Assembly: GCF_000959365.1 (NCBI RefSeq)
Contig: NZ_CP009555.1
Location: forward strand, 3,658,001-3,722,000
Direction: 5' to 3'
DNA: 64,000 nt
Origin: Burkholderia oklahomensis C6786
Lineage (GTDB): Bacteria > Pseudomonadota > Gammaproteobacteria > Burkholderiales > Burkholderiaceae
Each line of letters opens with the position of its first letter. Position 1 is the first letter of the stretch. The notes under the pieces were generated by a model that saw only the letters and a program-made list of their open reading frames with translations, was not told where the DNA came from and did not search any database. The translations under genes and the position numbers were made by a program. Below are positions 52,520 to 62,210 of the stretch, piece after piece.

Positions 52520-52960
52520 ACAAGGCGAAAGCTCGCGGGCGGTACGGGGCTGGTACGCGGCCACGTCGCTCGAGCACGGCTGGTTACGCCTCAAGCGGCT
52601 CGAAGCCGACCGGTTCATCTGGCCGGACGGTGACGAAATGGTGTCGTTGAGCGTCGAGCAACCGCATTGGCTGCTCGACGGCATCGACCTCGCGGTGAGA
52701 TCCAGAAGCATCCGCGGCGCTATTACGCGCGGATCGGCTGAACGCGCGGCGTACTGGCATGGTCTCATCGGCCATGCCAAACGATACCGTCACGCCGAGT
52801 GCCGAGGCGTATCCGGCCCTGATCGCTGCGCTCGCCGGACGTGGGGCTTTGCGTGGCGAACTGCGGCTCGTGACGGCCGAGCGCGATCTGGTGGACGCAC
52901 GACTGCGCGCAACTAGAGGGCCGGCCGGCGCGCGTCGGCCGGTCCGTCGCACAGGTCGAC
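52520..52960 (+). mobile_element. IS66-family remnants (TnpB end, TnpC start)
   Basis: In one plus-strand frame SLEHGWLRLKRLEADRFIWP followed by VSLSVEQPHWLLDGIDLAV is the C-terminal part of IS66 TnpB. About 80 bases later ALRGELRLVTAERDLVDARL resembles the start of TnpC. Neither reading frame is complete, and no terminal repeats were located. The remnants fill the gap 52414-53239 between the second heme-oxygenase-like gene and the toxin-antitoxin pair, with no other gene recognised there. Confidence 0.65.
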
Positions 52961-53239
52961 GCTTGAGCGAGGCGAGGACGCGGCGCGGCGCGTGCAGCGA
53001 CGCTGATCGAGCCAGCGCCGACGACCGGACGGAGTTCGCCGCGCCAACAACGCCGGTGTGCGAGCGCGAGCAGGGGGCAGTACGGCGCCTCGATAATCGG
53101 ACCGGATTCCTTTGGCGGCCCCACCCGATCGTCCTGCGAGAACGTTGGGGCCGGCGGTGCTCTTGCCGCTGAGACATTCTCACGTGCGCCAATCGGCAAA
53201 ACGCCTATAATAGACGGGCAAATTGCCATGGAGAGGATG

Positions 53240-53695
53240 ATGACCACCATCGCATTCAAGCCGACCGGCGCCGCCGATCCTCGGCGCGCCGAATTCAGCG
53301 TGCTCGAACGCTTGCTGGAGGCCCGCGTCCGATCTGGCGCCGATCTGGCCGAGCTCGCCAGCGCGCGGGTCGGGGTCGGCGTGATTGACCGGTTGTCGGA
53401 GCTGGGACTGAAGAACGACGAATTGGCGTTCATCATTCCACGCCGCACGCTGACCCATCGCCGCCAGCATCATGAACGCTTATCGACCGACGAATCGGAC
53501 AAGGCGATTCGACTCGCGAAGATCCTCGCGCAGGCGACCGCGACCTTCGGCTCGCCGGACAAGGCGATGACGTGGTTGCGCGAAGGTCTGACGCGTTTCG
53601 GTGGCAAGTCGGCACTCGACATGGCGAGTACCGAGCACGGCGCGCGCCTCGTCGAAGAGGCGTTGATTCAGATCGACGAAGGGTACTTTGCCTGA
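53240..53695 (+). CDS. Xre/MbcA/ParS-type antitoxin (DUF2384)
   Basis: The 151-residue protein carries the Xre-type N-terminal helical region (VGVIDRLSELGLKNDELAFI, IPRRTLTHRRQHHERLSTDE) and the C-terminal DUF2384 toxin-binding domain (ATFGSPDKAMTWLREGLTRF, LIQIDEGYFA). The ATG at 53240 is six bases after GGAG; ATGs at 53237 and 53228 are possible. Its stop overlaps the toxin start in TGATG, so the pair is translationally coupled. Antitoxins of this family neutralise RES toxins and repress their own promoter. Confidence 0.88.
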   Translation: MTTIAFKPTGAADPRRAEFSVLERLLEARVRSGADLAELASARVGVGVIDRLSELGLKNDELAFIIPRRTLTHRRQHHERLSTDESDKAIRLAKILAQATATFGSPDKAMTWLREGLTRFGGKSALDMASTEHGARLVEEALIQIDEGYFA

Positions 53696-54162
53696 TGCTG
53701 CTGTGGCGAATCAGTAACCATGCCGATTTGAAGGGCATCGGCGGGCTGCGCGCCGCGGGTCGATGGCACTACGCGGGCCAGCCCGTTGTCTACCTCGCCG
53801 AGCATCCAGCGCTGGCCTTGCTCGAGACGCTGGTGCATCTGGAGATTCGCAGCATTGACCAACTACCGGACGGCTATCAGCTGTTGCGGGTCGACGTTTC
53901 CGACGCGATGACAGTGGCGGAGATTGCCGAGGATGACGCGCCGACCGATTGGCGGGTGAATCCGAGCTGGACACGCGGCGCGGGCACGGAATGGCTGGGA
54001 ACGCAACCGAGTGCACTGCTGCGCGTGCCGAGCGCAATCGTGCCCTTCGCGCACAACTACCTGCTCAATCCCGTTCATTCGGACGCGGCTGACGTGCGGA
54101 TTGTCGAGGTCGTGCAAGCGCCGCATGATAGCCGCATCTTGAGGCTGCTCGCGGGAGGCTAG
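53695..54162 (+). CDS. RES-domain toxin (NAD+-targeting)
   Basis: The 155-residue protein has the RES-domain pattern: an Arg near the N-terminus in MLLWRISNHADLKGIGGLRA, GRWHYAGQPVVYLAEHPALA with conserved Tyr and Glu, and ALLRVPSAIVPFAHNYLLNP with the Ser and Asn. Known RES toxins degrade or modify NAD+ with an ADP-ribosyltransferase-like fold. It follows the Xre-type antitoxin in the usual order. Both frames are intact although every mobile element around them is broken. Confidence 0.88.
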   Translation: MLLWRISNHADLKGIGGLRAAGRWHYAGQPVVYLAEHPALALLETLVHLEIRSIDQLPDGYQLLRVDVSDAMTVAEIAEDDAPTDWRVNPSWTRGAGTEWLGTQPSALLRVPSAIVPFAHNYLLNPVHSDAADVRIVEVVQAPHDSRILRLLAGG

Positions 54163-54571
54163 CTCCCCCGGTGTTCGGCTCGCATCATTAGGTCGCCGCC
54201 TCTTGCGGCCATTCTTCAGGAATCGATGCAGGAGGTTTGGTTCAGGATGCCTCAAGCAGATCACGCGCAACCCGCCGCCCGGCGCGCGGAAGCGTTCACC
54301 GCATCGCGGGCGGCCACTTCCATGTGATCGGCGAGCCGTTGAGCGTGGCGACGGGCGTCAAGGATCAAGGCGCTTGTTGAGCGATCGTTGGAACGATCGC
54401 CGCCACGTTGCTCAGCGAGCCGGCTCACGATTGAGCGCCGCATTGTTCGCGCGCATGCATCACGCACGACGTTTCGCCCGGCATATACATCACCACGACA
54501 CAACGATTGCACGACGTGCAGCCCGACCGCGTCGCTCGGCGATCCGTGTTTGTCCCTTTGGCGCGTTCACA

Positions 54572-54890
54572 CTATCGAAGAGCTTCGACGATCAAGGCGA
54601 AGTTGATAAAGGCGATGAACATCAAATCGAGTTTGTCAAAGCGCGAGAAGATGCGCCGAAAGCCCTTCAGGCGTCGGAACAGCCGTTCGACTTCGTTTCG
54701 ACGCTTGTACATTTCGCGGTCGTATTCCCAAGGCTCAACGCGTGTATGCAACGGAGGAACAACCGGGATGAAGCCGAGGTCGAGTGCGAGTTGCCAGGTT
54801 TCGTTGCCTTCGTATGCCTTGTCCATCAGGAGGTGCCGTGGTCGGTTCGGTGGTCCCGGACTTTCGAGCAGTGTGCGCCCCGAAGGTGTC
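54572..54890 (-). mobile_element. IS5-family transposase fragment (C-terminal)
   Basis: The minus strand reads RPRHLLMDKAYEGNETWQLA, then YKRRNEVERLFRRLKGFRRI, FSRFDKLDLMFIAFINFALI and VEALR. This is the C-terminal catalytic region of IS5/IS427-type transposases with the Asp in MDKAYEG and the Glu in RRNEVERLFRRLK. The N-terminal half is absent; an IS256-type fragment joins directly at about 54890. The preceding stretch 54163-54571 has no gene I recognise. Confidence 0.8.
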
Positions 54891-54894
54891 AGAA

Positions 54895-55475
54895 ATCTTG
54901 TGTGCTGAGGTTGGTTAAAAATCTCGGCTGATGGCGATGGTGAACCGCTCGCCGAACAGAATGGCGAACGGATTGACCACCTGCCGCCAAGTGATGGGTG
55001 GCATCTTCCAGTCCTTTTCGATATTGCGCAAGGCCGGATACAGCAGTTTGCTGGCGGCTTCGTCGCTCGGGAAGCGGCCGCGATCCTTGACGATTTTGCG
55101 CCACTACATGTGCATGCTCTCGATGGCGTTGGTGTACACGACCCGTCGAATCTCCGGCGGAAACACGAAGAACGGAATGTCATGCTCCCACGCGCGTTGC
55201 CACGATTGCACGATCGTCGGGTACTGCACCACAGGAACCTTCAGAGAAGTCTTGCAGCGCCTGCCTTGCTGGCGGCCGCGGCGCCTGCGCAATCGCCTTG
55301 CGGTCCTTCCAGCCGGCATATTCCAGGCTGTTGCGGATCAGATGCACGATGCAGGTCTGCACGATCGTGCGAGGGTAGGCAGTGCTGATGGCCTCAGTCA
55401 GTCCCTTCAGGCCGTCGACGACGGCGATCAGGATGTCCTGGCAGCCGCGCGTCTTGAGCTCGTTGAACACCTTGT
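54895..55475 (-). mobile_element. IS256-family transposase fragment
   Basis: Minus-strand pieces include [52 protein letters not shown] and ALRNIEKDWKMPPITWRQVV with FAILFGERFT at the end. This is the C-terminal half of an IS256-type transposase. The frame is broken between the first two blocks and the third, and a TAG stands in phase right after NAIESMHM, where relatives have a Gln. The N-terminal half is missing beyond 55475. Confidence 0.8.
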
Positions 55476-56143
55476 GCCGTCTGCTGATTCGGATTCCTGG
55501 GCATCCCGGAAAAGATTATTCGCAATATCCTGAAAACATGAATGTCCTTGACGATTTGATTGGCGGAAAAAGCCGGCGCGGCACAGGAATTTTCGTTGCA
55601 TGGCCAATCATTTTCACTGGAAATGCGATCCGTTATTACGGGACGTCGCATAGAGGCATGCGGCAGTTTTGGATGACACAATTCGCAAATAATATGAACA
55701 ATTGAGTTCGATGGACGGCAATGCATTCGTTCCGGAGACGTCGCGCATGCACGGTTGAATCTTCGCTGCGTCGTCGATTGGCAGGATGCTCTTTTTTGGG
55801 CGGGGGCACCGCACTCATCGGGTAGGTCGCGCGCACCTCGATCCCCAAGCCGGCGACGAGCTGACGCGTTCATTCGAATGCGGCGTTCCGTTGCGTACAT
55901 TTCTTCGAACGGTCAATCAAATGCGCCATACCGGTGCGTCCGCATCGATCTTGTAAGCGCAAAGAAACGAAATTGAAATGAATATTCCAAATAGTGGATG
56001 AATTTCGATTCGCTAAAAAAGCTATCCGAAATCGCACCGCGTCAAAGCGGTTTTTGTCGAAGAATTTTATTTGTTGCAAATGGTGACACGATGAATGGCG
56101 GGATTTAGAATGCTTTCGCCTATCCATTGCGGACGGAGTCGAG
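55476..56143. other. 668-base gap before the fimbrial operon, no recognised gene
   Basis: No family could be assigned to any frame. The stretch becomes AT-rich from about 55900 and should contain the promoter of the major pilin gene. Confidence 0.5.
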
Positions 56144-56674
56144 ATGAAAGCAAAAGGAATGCAATACGGCCTGACGGCCGTTCTGCTGTCGATGCTCTCA
56201 GGCGGCGCGGTTTATCCGCAGACCGCGACGACCGGCACCATCAATTTCACCGGCAGCATCACCGACGTGCCGTGCGAAATCGACACGGCCGCCACGAGCA
56301 GTATCGTGACGATGGCCAAGGTTTTCGCGAACGACTTCAGCGGAGTGGGATCGACCACCGGCACGACGGCATTCAAGATCGTCCTCAAGAATTGCGGCGC
56401 ATCGACGACCGGCGCGACGGTGCTCTTCACGGGCACGACTGACAGCGCCAATCCCGCGGCGCTCCAGACGACCGCGGGCGGGGCGGGAGGGGTTGCGTTG
56501 CAGCTCGTCGACGACTCCGGCACGCCGATCAGTATCGGCTCGAGCAGCAAGGCATACACGATTGCCGAGGGCGACAACACTTTCAATTTTGCGGCGCGCT
56601 ATATCGCGACGTCCGCGACCGTGACGGGCGGCGTGGCCAATGCCACGGCGGTATTCGCGCTGACGTACAAGTAG
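56144..56674 (+). CDS. Major fimbrial subunit (chaperone-usher pilin)
   Basis: The 176-residue protein has a signal peptide (YGLTAVLLSMLSGGAVYP) and a mature pilin of the type 1 class. TGTINFTGSITDVPCEIDTA carries the donor strand and first cysteine, LKNCGASTTGATVLFTG the second cysteine, and NATAVFALTYK at the C-terminus is the beta-zipper end with penultimate tyrosine. It would be exported as a complex with the chaperone encoded next and polymerise through the usher. A 98-base gap separates it from the chaperone gene. Confidence 0.9.
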   Translation: MKAKGMQYGLTAVLLSMLSGGAVYPQTATTGTINFTGSITDVPCEIDTAATSSIVTMAKVFANDFSGVGSTTGTTAFKIVLKNCGASTTGATVLFTGTTDSANPAALQTTAGGAGGVALQLVDDSGTPISIGSSSKAYTIAEGDNTFNFAARYIATSATVTGGVANATAVFALTYK

Positions 56675-56772
56675 CGGGCGCCGAATCGTTCCCGCATGCG
56701 GGCAAGTGAGGATGCAAAACCGGATTCTTTGACGCGGCCCCGAGCCGCGGCTTTCCCTGGGAGAAACGAAAC

Positions 56773-57543
56773 ATGCGCCTGCCTACCGTTTGTCATGCCG
56801 CTTTTACCGCCGTCCTCGCCCTGTGCGGCGCCGCAGCCCACGCAGGTATCCAGGTAGGCGGTACGCGGGTGGTCTTCGATGCGAAAGTCGATGTGCGCGA
56901 TGCATCGGTTGCCGTGCGCAACAAGGGCGAGACGCCGTACGTGATCCAGATTTTCGTCGACGACGGAAACGGCAACACCCGCCGCATGCCGTTTACGGTG
57001 ACGCCGCCGCTTTTTCGGCTGGACGGCGGCAAGGAGCAGCGCGTCAGCGTGCGCTACGTGAAGCGGGGCGCCGGGTTGCCGCAGGACGTCGAATCCGTTT
57101 ATTGGATCAACGTCAAGGAGATTCCGCCCACCGAGAGGCACAAGGCGGACATCAACACGCTCAAGATTGCCGTCCTCACGCGCATCAAGCTCTTTTACCG
57201 GCCGACAGGCCTCGCCGGCAGTGCGGCCGACGCGCCGTCGCGGCTCAAATGGTCCGTCGTGCCGAACCCGATCGGGCAAGGCGTGGCGCTGAAGGTCAGC
57301 AACCCGAGCGCGTACCACGTGACCTTTTCGACGATCGAGATTCAGGCCGCGCAGAACGCGAGCATCAACGCCGACATGGTGAATCCGAAAGGCGAACTGA
57401 TCGTTCCCATTCCGCCGAAGGCAGTTTCGCAGGTCGGCCCCGTCAAATTCAGCTATACCACCATCAACGATTACGGCGCCGTCACGCCGGCGACGGAAGT
57501 GACGGCCCAACCGGCCGGTTCGACCGGGGCTGCGCCGCAGTAG
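56773..57543 (+). CDS. Periplasmic fimbrial chaperone (PapD family)
   Basis: The 256-residue protein has a signal peptide ending AAAHA and the two immunoglobulin-like domains of PapD chaperones. The signature region is TVTPPLFRLDGGKEQRVSVR with LPQDVESVYWINVKEIPP, and the conserved beta-strand IAVLTRIKLFYRP precedes the second domain. The basic cleft residues (Arg in TRVVFDA, Lys in RIKLFYRP) that anchor the subunit's C-terminus are present. It lies between pilin and usher, starting after GGGAGAAAC. Confidence 0.92.
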   Translation: MRLPTVCHAAFTAVLALCGAAAHAGIQVGGTRVVFDAKVDVRDASVAVRNKGETPYVIQIFVDDGNGNTRRMPFTVTPPLFRLDGGKEQRVSVRYVKRGAGLPQDVESVYWINVKEIPPTERHKADINTLKIAVLTRIKLFYRPTGLAGSAADAPSRLKWSVVPNPIGQGVALKVSNPSAYHVTFSTIEIQAAQNASINADMVNPKGELIVPIPPKAVSQVGPVKFSYTTINDYGAVTPATEVTAQPAGSTGAAPQ

Positions 57544-57549
57544 GGCGCG

Positions 57550-60102
57550 ATGATTCGGCATCGTGTCGCCGATGTCGGCCTTTCGCGCATACGAGTGACC
57601 ATGCTGGCCGCCGCGCTGACGGCGCTTTCGGCGACCGCTCGCGGCCAACAGACGCTGGAGTTCGATCCCGCCTTTCTCGAGTTGGGCGGCGGCCAGGGCG
57701 GCGCCGATCTTTCCGTGTACGCGACATCGAACCGTGTGCTGCCCGGCGTCTATCCGGTGTCGGTCTTCGTCAACGGCGAGGCGATCGATCGGCGTGACAT
57801 CACGTTCGTGTCCGAAGGCGCACGCGAAGGGCGGGAGGACGCGACCCCCTGCCTGACCGCCCGGATGTTCGACGAATGGGGTGTCGACATCGCCGCGTTT
57901 GCGAAGCTTGCGCAAGCCGGCGAAAACGCATGCGTCGACATCGCCGACAGCGTTCCCCACGCCCAAACCGAGTTCGACAGCCATCAACTGCGGTTGAACG
58001 TAACGGTGCCCCAGGCCGCGTTGAAGCGGCGCGCGCGCGGTGCGGTGGACCCGGCGCGCTGGGATCAGGGTATCGACGCCGCGCTGCTCGACTATCAACT
58101 GAGCGCCGCCCAGTACGCGGGCGGCAATTTCGCGTCCGCCAATTCGCGCACGACGTTGTACGCGGGGTTGCGCGGCGGCATCAACCTGGGCGCCTGGCGG
58201 CTGTCGCACACGTCGTCGTTTCTGCGCGGGCTCGACGGCAGGAATCGTTTTCAGATCGTCAATACGTTCGTCCAGCGCGACATCGCCGGTTGGAACAGCC
58301 GCCTGACGGCCGGGGAAGGCACCACGCCCGCGAACATTTTTGACGGTTTTCAGTTTCTCGGCGTGCAGCTCAATACCGACGAGACCATGCTGCCCGACAG
58401 TCTGCAGGGCTACGCGCCTACCGTGCACGGCGTCGCGCAGACCAATGCGCAGGTGACGATCAAGCAGAATGGTTTCGTCATCTATAGCGCCTACGTGCCT
58501 CCCGGGCCGTTCACGATCGACGATCTTTATCCGACGTCGTCGTCGGGCAATCTGGAGGTGACGATTACCGAGGCCGACGGGCACGTCACGACATTCACGC
58601 AACCGTATTCCGCCGTGCCGATGTTGATGCGCGACGGTTCGTGGCGATATAACGTCACGGCGGGCCAATATCGCGACGGCATCTCAAGCTCGCATCCGAG
58701 CTTTGCGATGGCGACGGTCGCACGCGGGCTGGCGGGCGAATTCTCGTTGTATGGCGGTTTCATCGGGGCCGGCATGTATCAATCGGTGCTCGTCGGAATC
58801 GGCAAGAACCTGGGCAACATCGGCGCGGTATCGCTTGATGTGACGCACGCGCGCAGCGCGGTTGATCTGGCCGACAGCAACACGGTATCGGGGCATGCCT
58901 TTCGCGTGCTTTATGCGAAGGCCGTGGGCAGTTGGGGCACCGATTTCCGGTTGCTCGCATACCGCTACTCCACCGCCGGCTATCGAAGCTTCGCCGATGC
59001 GGTGCAATTGCGCGACGGCAGCGAGCCCGCCGCGCTGGGCGCAAAACGCCAGCGTCTCGAGGGCACGGTGAACCAGCGTCTCGGCCGCTTCGGCTCGATG
59101 TACGCGACCGTGGTCGTGCAGACCTACTGGGGCAGCGCGGCGCGCAGCACCGTGTATCAACTCGGGCACAGCGGGAATTGGGGGCGCGCGAGCTACGGAC
59201 TCTATGCGGCCTACAGCAAAGGAAGCGGTGTGCCGTCGAGTTGGAATGTCTCGTTGTCGCTGTCGATGCCGCTGGAAGTGCTTTTCGGCGGCGCGCGCAT
59301 GCGTGCGACGGCGGGCGGCAGCTCGAATGTCTCGTACTTCGTCAGCCGGAACAATGAGAACCATGTCAATCAGCAGATGACGATCGGCGGCAGCAACAGC
59401 GATCAGCGCTTGAACTACAGTGTGGGCGTCGCGCATTCCAGCCACTCGGACGTGAGCGGCTCGGTGTCGACCAGTTACCTCGCGCCGTTCGGCCGCTACG
59501 ACGCGTCGATCGGCAGCGGCCGCGGGTACACGCAGGCCGCGTTCACGGCCGCCGGCGGCATGCTGTGGCACGGAGCCGGATTGTTGTTCACGCAGCCGCT
59601 CGGCGATACCGTGGCGGTGGTGGACGTGCCGAACGTGCGGGGCGTTCGCTTCGAAATGCACCCGGGCGTGAGCACGGATCGGGCGGGCGAAGCGGTGATT
59701 CCGCGTCTGAATCCATACCGGATCAACCGCATCGTCGTCGATCAGCGCCGGATGCCGCAGGACGTGGAGATCCGGAATCCGGTGAGCGAAGTCGTGCCGA
59801 CCCGCGCGGCGGTCGTTCAAACGCACTTCGATTCCGTCGTCGGGCTTCGCGCGCTGTTCACGTTGACGCGCTTGGACGGCTCGTCTCCGCCGCAGGGCGC
59901 GACGGCCGAGAACGACGAGGGACAGGTGCTCGGCGTCGTCGGGATGGATGGCGAGACGTTCGTGGCGGGCTTGCCCGCCGCCGACGGGCATTTCGTCGTA
60001 CGCTGGGGGGCTGCGCGACAGAATCGATGCCGGGTGAATTACGCGCTGCCCGGAAAAGCGGCGATTGGCGCGTACTCGGCCGTGGAGGCGACATGCGATT
60101 GA
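57550..60102 (+). CDS. Outer-membrane fimbrial usher (FimD/PapC family)
   Basis: The 850-residue protein forms the 24-stranded pore that assembles pilins at the cell surface. It has a signal peptide, then FDPAFLELGGGQGGADLSVY, the N-terminal chaperone-binding domain. The barrel follows with QFLGVQLNTDETMLPDSLQG and YAPTVHGVAQTNAQVTIKQN around the plug domain, and the C-terminal domains end RWGAARQNRCRVNYALPGKA. It starts six bases after the chaperone stop and overlaps the tip adhesin gene by ten bases, so the operon is translationally coupled. Confidence 0.93.
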   Translation: MIRHRVADVGLSRIRVTMLAAALTALSATARGQQTLEFDPAFLELGGGQGGADLSVYATSNRVLPGVYPVSVFVNGEAIDRRDITFVSEGAREGREDATPCLTARMFDEWGVDIAAFAKLAQAGENACVDIADSVPHAQTEFDSHQLRLNVTVPQAALKRRARGAVDPARWDQGIDAALLDYQLSAAQYAGGNFASANSRTTLYAGLRGGINLGAWRLSHTSSFLRGLDGRNRFQIVNTFVQRDIAGWNSRLTAGEGTTPANIFDGFQFLGVQLNTDETMLPDSLQGYAPTVHGVAQTNAQVTIKQNGFVIYSAYVPPGPFTIDDLYPTSSSGNLEVTITEADGHVTTFTQPYSAVPMLMRDGSWRYNVTAGQYRDGISSSHPSFAMATVARGLAGEFSLYGGFIGAGMYQSVLVGIGKNLGNIGAVSLDVTHARSAVDLADSNTVSGHAFRVLYAKAVGSWGTDFRLLAYRYSTAGYRSFADAVQLRDGSEPAALGAKRQRLEGTVNQRLGRFGSMYATVVVQTYWGSAARSTVYQLGHSGNWGRASYGLYAAYSKGSGVPSSWNVSLSLSMPLEVLFGGARMRATAGGSSNVSYFVSRNNENHVNQQMTIGGSNSDQRLNYSVGVAHSSHSDVSGSVSTSYLAPFGRYDASIGSGRGYTQAAFTAAGGMLWHGAGLLFTQPLGDTVAVVDVPNVRGVRFEMHPGVSTDRAGEAVIPRLNPYRINRIVVDQRRMPQDVEIRNPVSEVVPTRAAVVQTHFDSVVGLRALFTLTRLDGSSPPQGATAENDEGQVLGVVGMDGETFVAGLPAADGHFVVRWGAARQNRCRVNYALPGKAAIGAYSAVEATCD

Positions 60103-61064
60103 AACGCGAACGGCGCGCGCGACGCCTGGCCATATATACGGCGGCATGCGGCCTGTGGCTTGTCGCTGCCGCGCTGCCGGTTGGCGCGCGGGCGGCCACT
60201 TGCGAAGGCGACAAGACGCTTGTCACGCTTCCGGCCATCGCGGTGGCGGCCGATGCGCCGGTGGGAACGGTGTTGTGGAGTCGGAAAGGGATCGCCTTCA
60301 GCACCTATTGCACGTTGGGGTGGTTCGACACCAGCAACATTTATGTTTGGCGCGCCGACTTGAGCTCGACGCTCCAGCAATACGGGCTGACGTTCTGGTT
60401 GACTTACGGAGGGCAGGGCGGCAACACCGCCCAGCAAATCAAGGATCCGATGGTTGTCGACCTCGGCGGAAAGGCCGGTTATGCGAGCGGCTCCGTCGAC
60501 CTGGAACTGAGGAAGACGGGCGTGACGCCGGCGCAAGGCGCCGTCAGCGCGGCGGACATCCCCGCGTTCTATCTCGATAGCAATACGAACTACAACAAAG
60601 GCTCGCACTACATCCGCGGGCTGACCAACATTTCGTTCGTTTCCTATACCTGCGACATCGATACGGGGTCGCGCAGCATGACCGTGCCGCTCGGCGACGT
60701 GCGCGTCGATCGCTTCAGTGGCATCGGCTCCACTTTCGCGGATCAGAATTTCAGTATCGGCATGACATGCACGCAGCCGGCCGGCACGTACGATGTCGCG
60801 CTGACGTTTTCCGCGACGGCGGACAGTTCCGGCGCACCGGGCGTGCTCGCGATCACGCAGGGGGCGTCTCCCGCGTCCGGAGTCGGCATTCAGTTGCTGA
60901 TGAACGGTTCGCCTGTGACTTTCGGCACCGTCCTCGACGCGGGCAGCGCGACCGCGGGCGCGACGCTGACGATTCCGATGACGGCACGCTATTATCAGAC
61001 CGGCAGTGTCGTGACTCCGGGCGCGGCGAACGGCATCGCGACGTTCGCCATCAGCTACAAGTGA
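60093..61064 (+). CDS. Two-domain fimbrial tip adhesin
   Basis: The 323-residue protein begins with a signal peptide (AACGLWLVAAALPVGARA) and a lectin-type domain of about 170 residues with two cysteines (TCEGDKTLVT and STYCTLGW). After a link (GLTNISFVSYTCDIDTGSRS) a pilin domain follows (MTCTQPAGTYDVALTFSA, ending GIATFAISYK), the same beta-zipper end as the major pilin. This is the layout of FimH-like tip adhesins. GGAGG before the ATG at 60093 and the overlap with the usher support this start. The receptor is unknown. Confidence 0.88.
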   Translation: MRLKRERRARRLAIYTAACGLWLVAAALPVGARAATCEGDKTLVTLPAIAVAADAPVGTVLWSRKGIAFSTYCTLGWFDTSNIYVWRADLSSTLQQYGLTFWLTYGGQGGNTAQQIKDPMVVDLGGKAGYASGSVDLELRKTGVTPAQGAVSAADIPAFYLDSNTNYNKGSHYIRGLTNISFVSYTCDIDTGSRSMTVPLGDVRVDRFSGIGSTFADQNFSIGMTCTQPAGTYDVALTFSATADSSGAPGVLAITQGASPASGVGIQLLMNGSPVTFGTVLDAGSATAGATLTIPMTARYYQTGSVVTPGAANGIATFAISYK

Positions 61065-62210
61065 CTCATGCCGGCGTAGCGGATGAATCCTCTCGCACGC
61101 TCATTCGCGCGCCACGCCCGTCCGTCGTCGCGCCGCCATATTCTTAGAACTTCGATATCCGAATAGATCGACCGCCGTTAATCTTACGGGCGCAACAGGA
61201 GCGTGCCGGCCTGAACGAACGTCGGCGCGCATAGGTCTTCAACCGATCGATGCGCGCCCATCGCATGCTTGCGCGTTGACCGATCGCTCGTCCGTCGAAA
61301 ACGTCGATATGCCATCGCGTCGTTTCGGACGCCTTCAACGATGCGCTTTCAGCTCGCCGCGCACACACCGTCATCGGCCATTTGCGCGAGCATGAATGGC
61401 AGGCGGATCGCTTCGTCATGAACGGCTTCGGTAAATGGAACCCGGCGGCATCGAATGCGGCGTGTCGAAATCGTTCTGGAGCGGGAATCACAGGGAACGC
61501 AGAGGCTTGCGCTGTCTTGCACGATGCTTCGCCGCGAATGGGAATTCGTCGGGCGGCGTCGTGCATCGGGCGTTTTCGCCAGGTTTAACGGGCGGCGCGT
61601 TTTCCGTGGCGTCGCCATGCCGCCGCCACTCGCGAAACCGATTGCGCCGCATCGGGCGCTCGAGGCGCGAGCCTTCAGCCGGATTGTCGTCTCACCGGTT
61701 CTCTCTCTTCTGCACGTTTGCTCGCGCCGCTTGTGCGGCCGTTCGTCGATTGGCGCGCGTGGGAATCCTCCGGCGTCGCCGATGCGAAATGCGGCGCGAG
61801 GGAGGCGCAACTGCATGGTTCCGTGCGTCGCGATGCAGCCAGAGATGCCGGAAGAATGATCTTCGCTTATCGAGGGTCGCATGCCGAAGCAATATTTCGC
61901 TATGCAAATGGATGTCCGATGCGGCGACACGTCGCACGAGAATGCTTGCGCTCTGCGCATTTAGCCGAACGGCAGTTCATTTCGAAGTATTGAGATGTAT
62001 CCGGAAGACGCTCCTCTGTATCTTGATGATCAGAATCGGTGGTTCGGAGCGGACGTATCCCGATAGTGCGAGCGCTCGGGGTTCAATCCACAGCTTCGAT
62101 TGATTTCATATTCGCCGCGTATTCAAGCGACAAGTCGCATGCCCAAATCGGCGTTCTCTGGTTCTTTTATTCATATAGCAGTCCGAAATTAATATCGTGA
62201 GGGGTAACTT
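61065..62210. other. 1.1-kb gap between the fimbrial operon and the autotransporter, no supported gene
   Basis: Several short open frames exist on both strands, but none shows family resemblance, a good ribosome site or normal codon use. The last 150 bases are AT-rich and should hold the promoter for the autotransporter gene, with GTGAGGGG as its ribosome site at about 62197. Confidence 0.5.

Noticed and set aside
61144..61960. Overlapping frames in the gap between the fimbrial operon and autotransporter
   Set aside because: None has a ribosome site, a coherent domain or typical third-position GC; I could not support a gene or an insertion-sequence remnant here.
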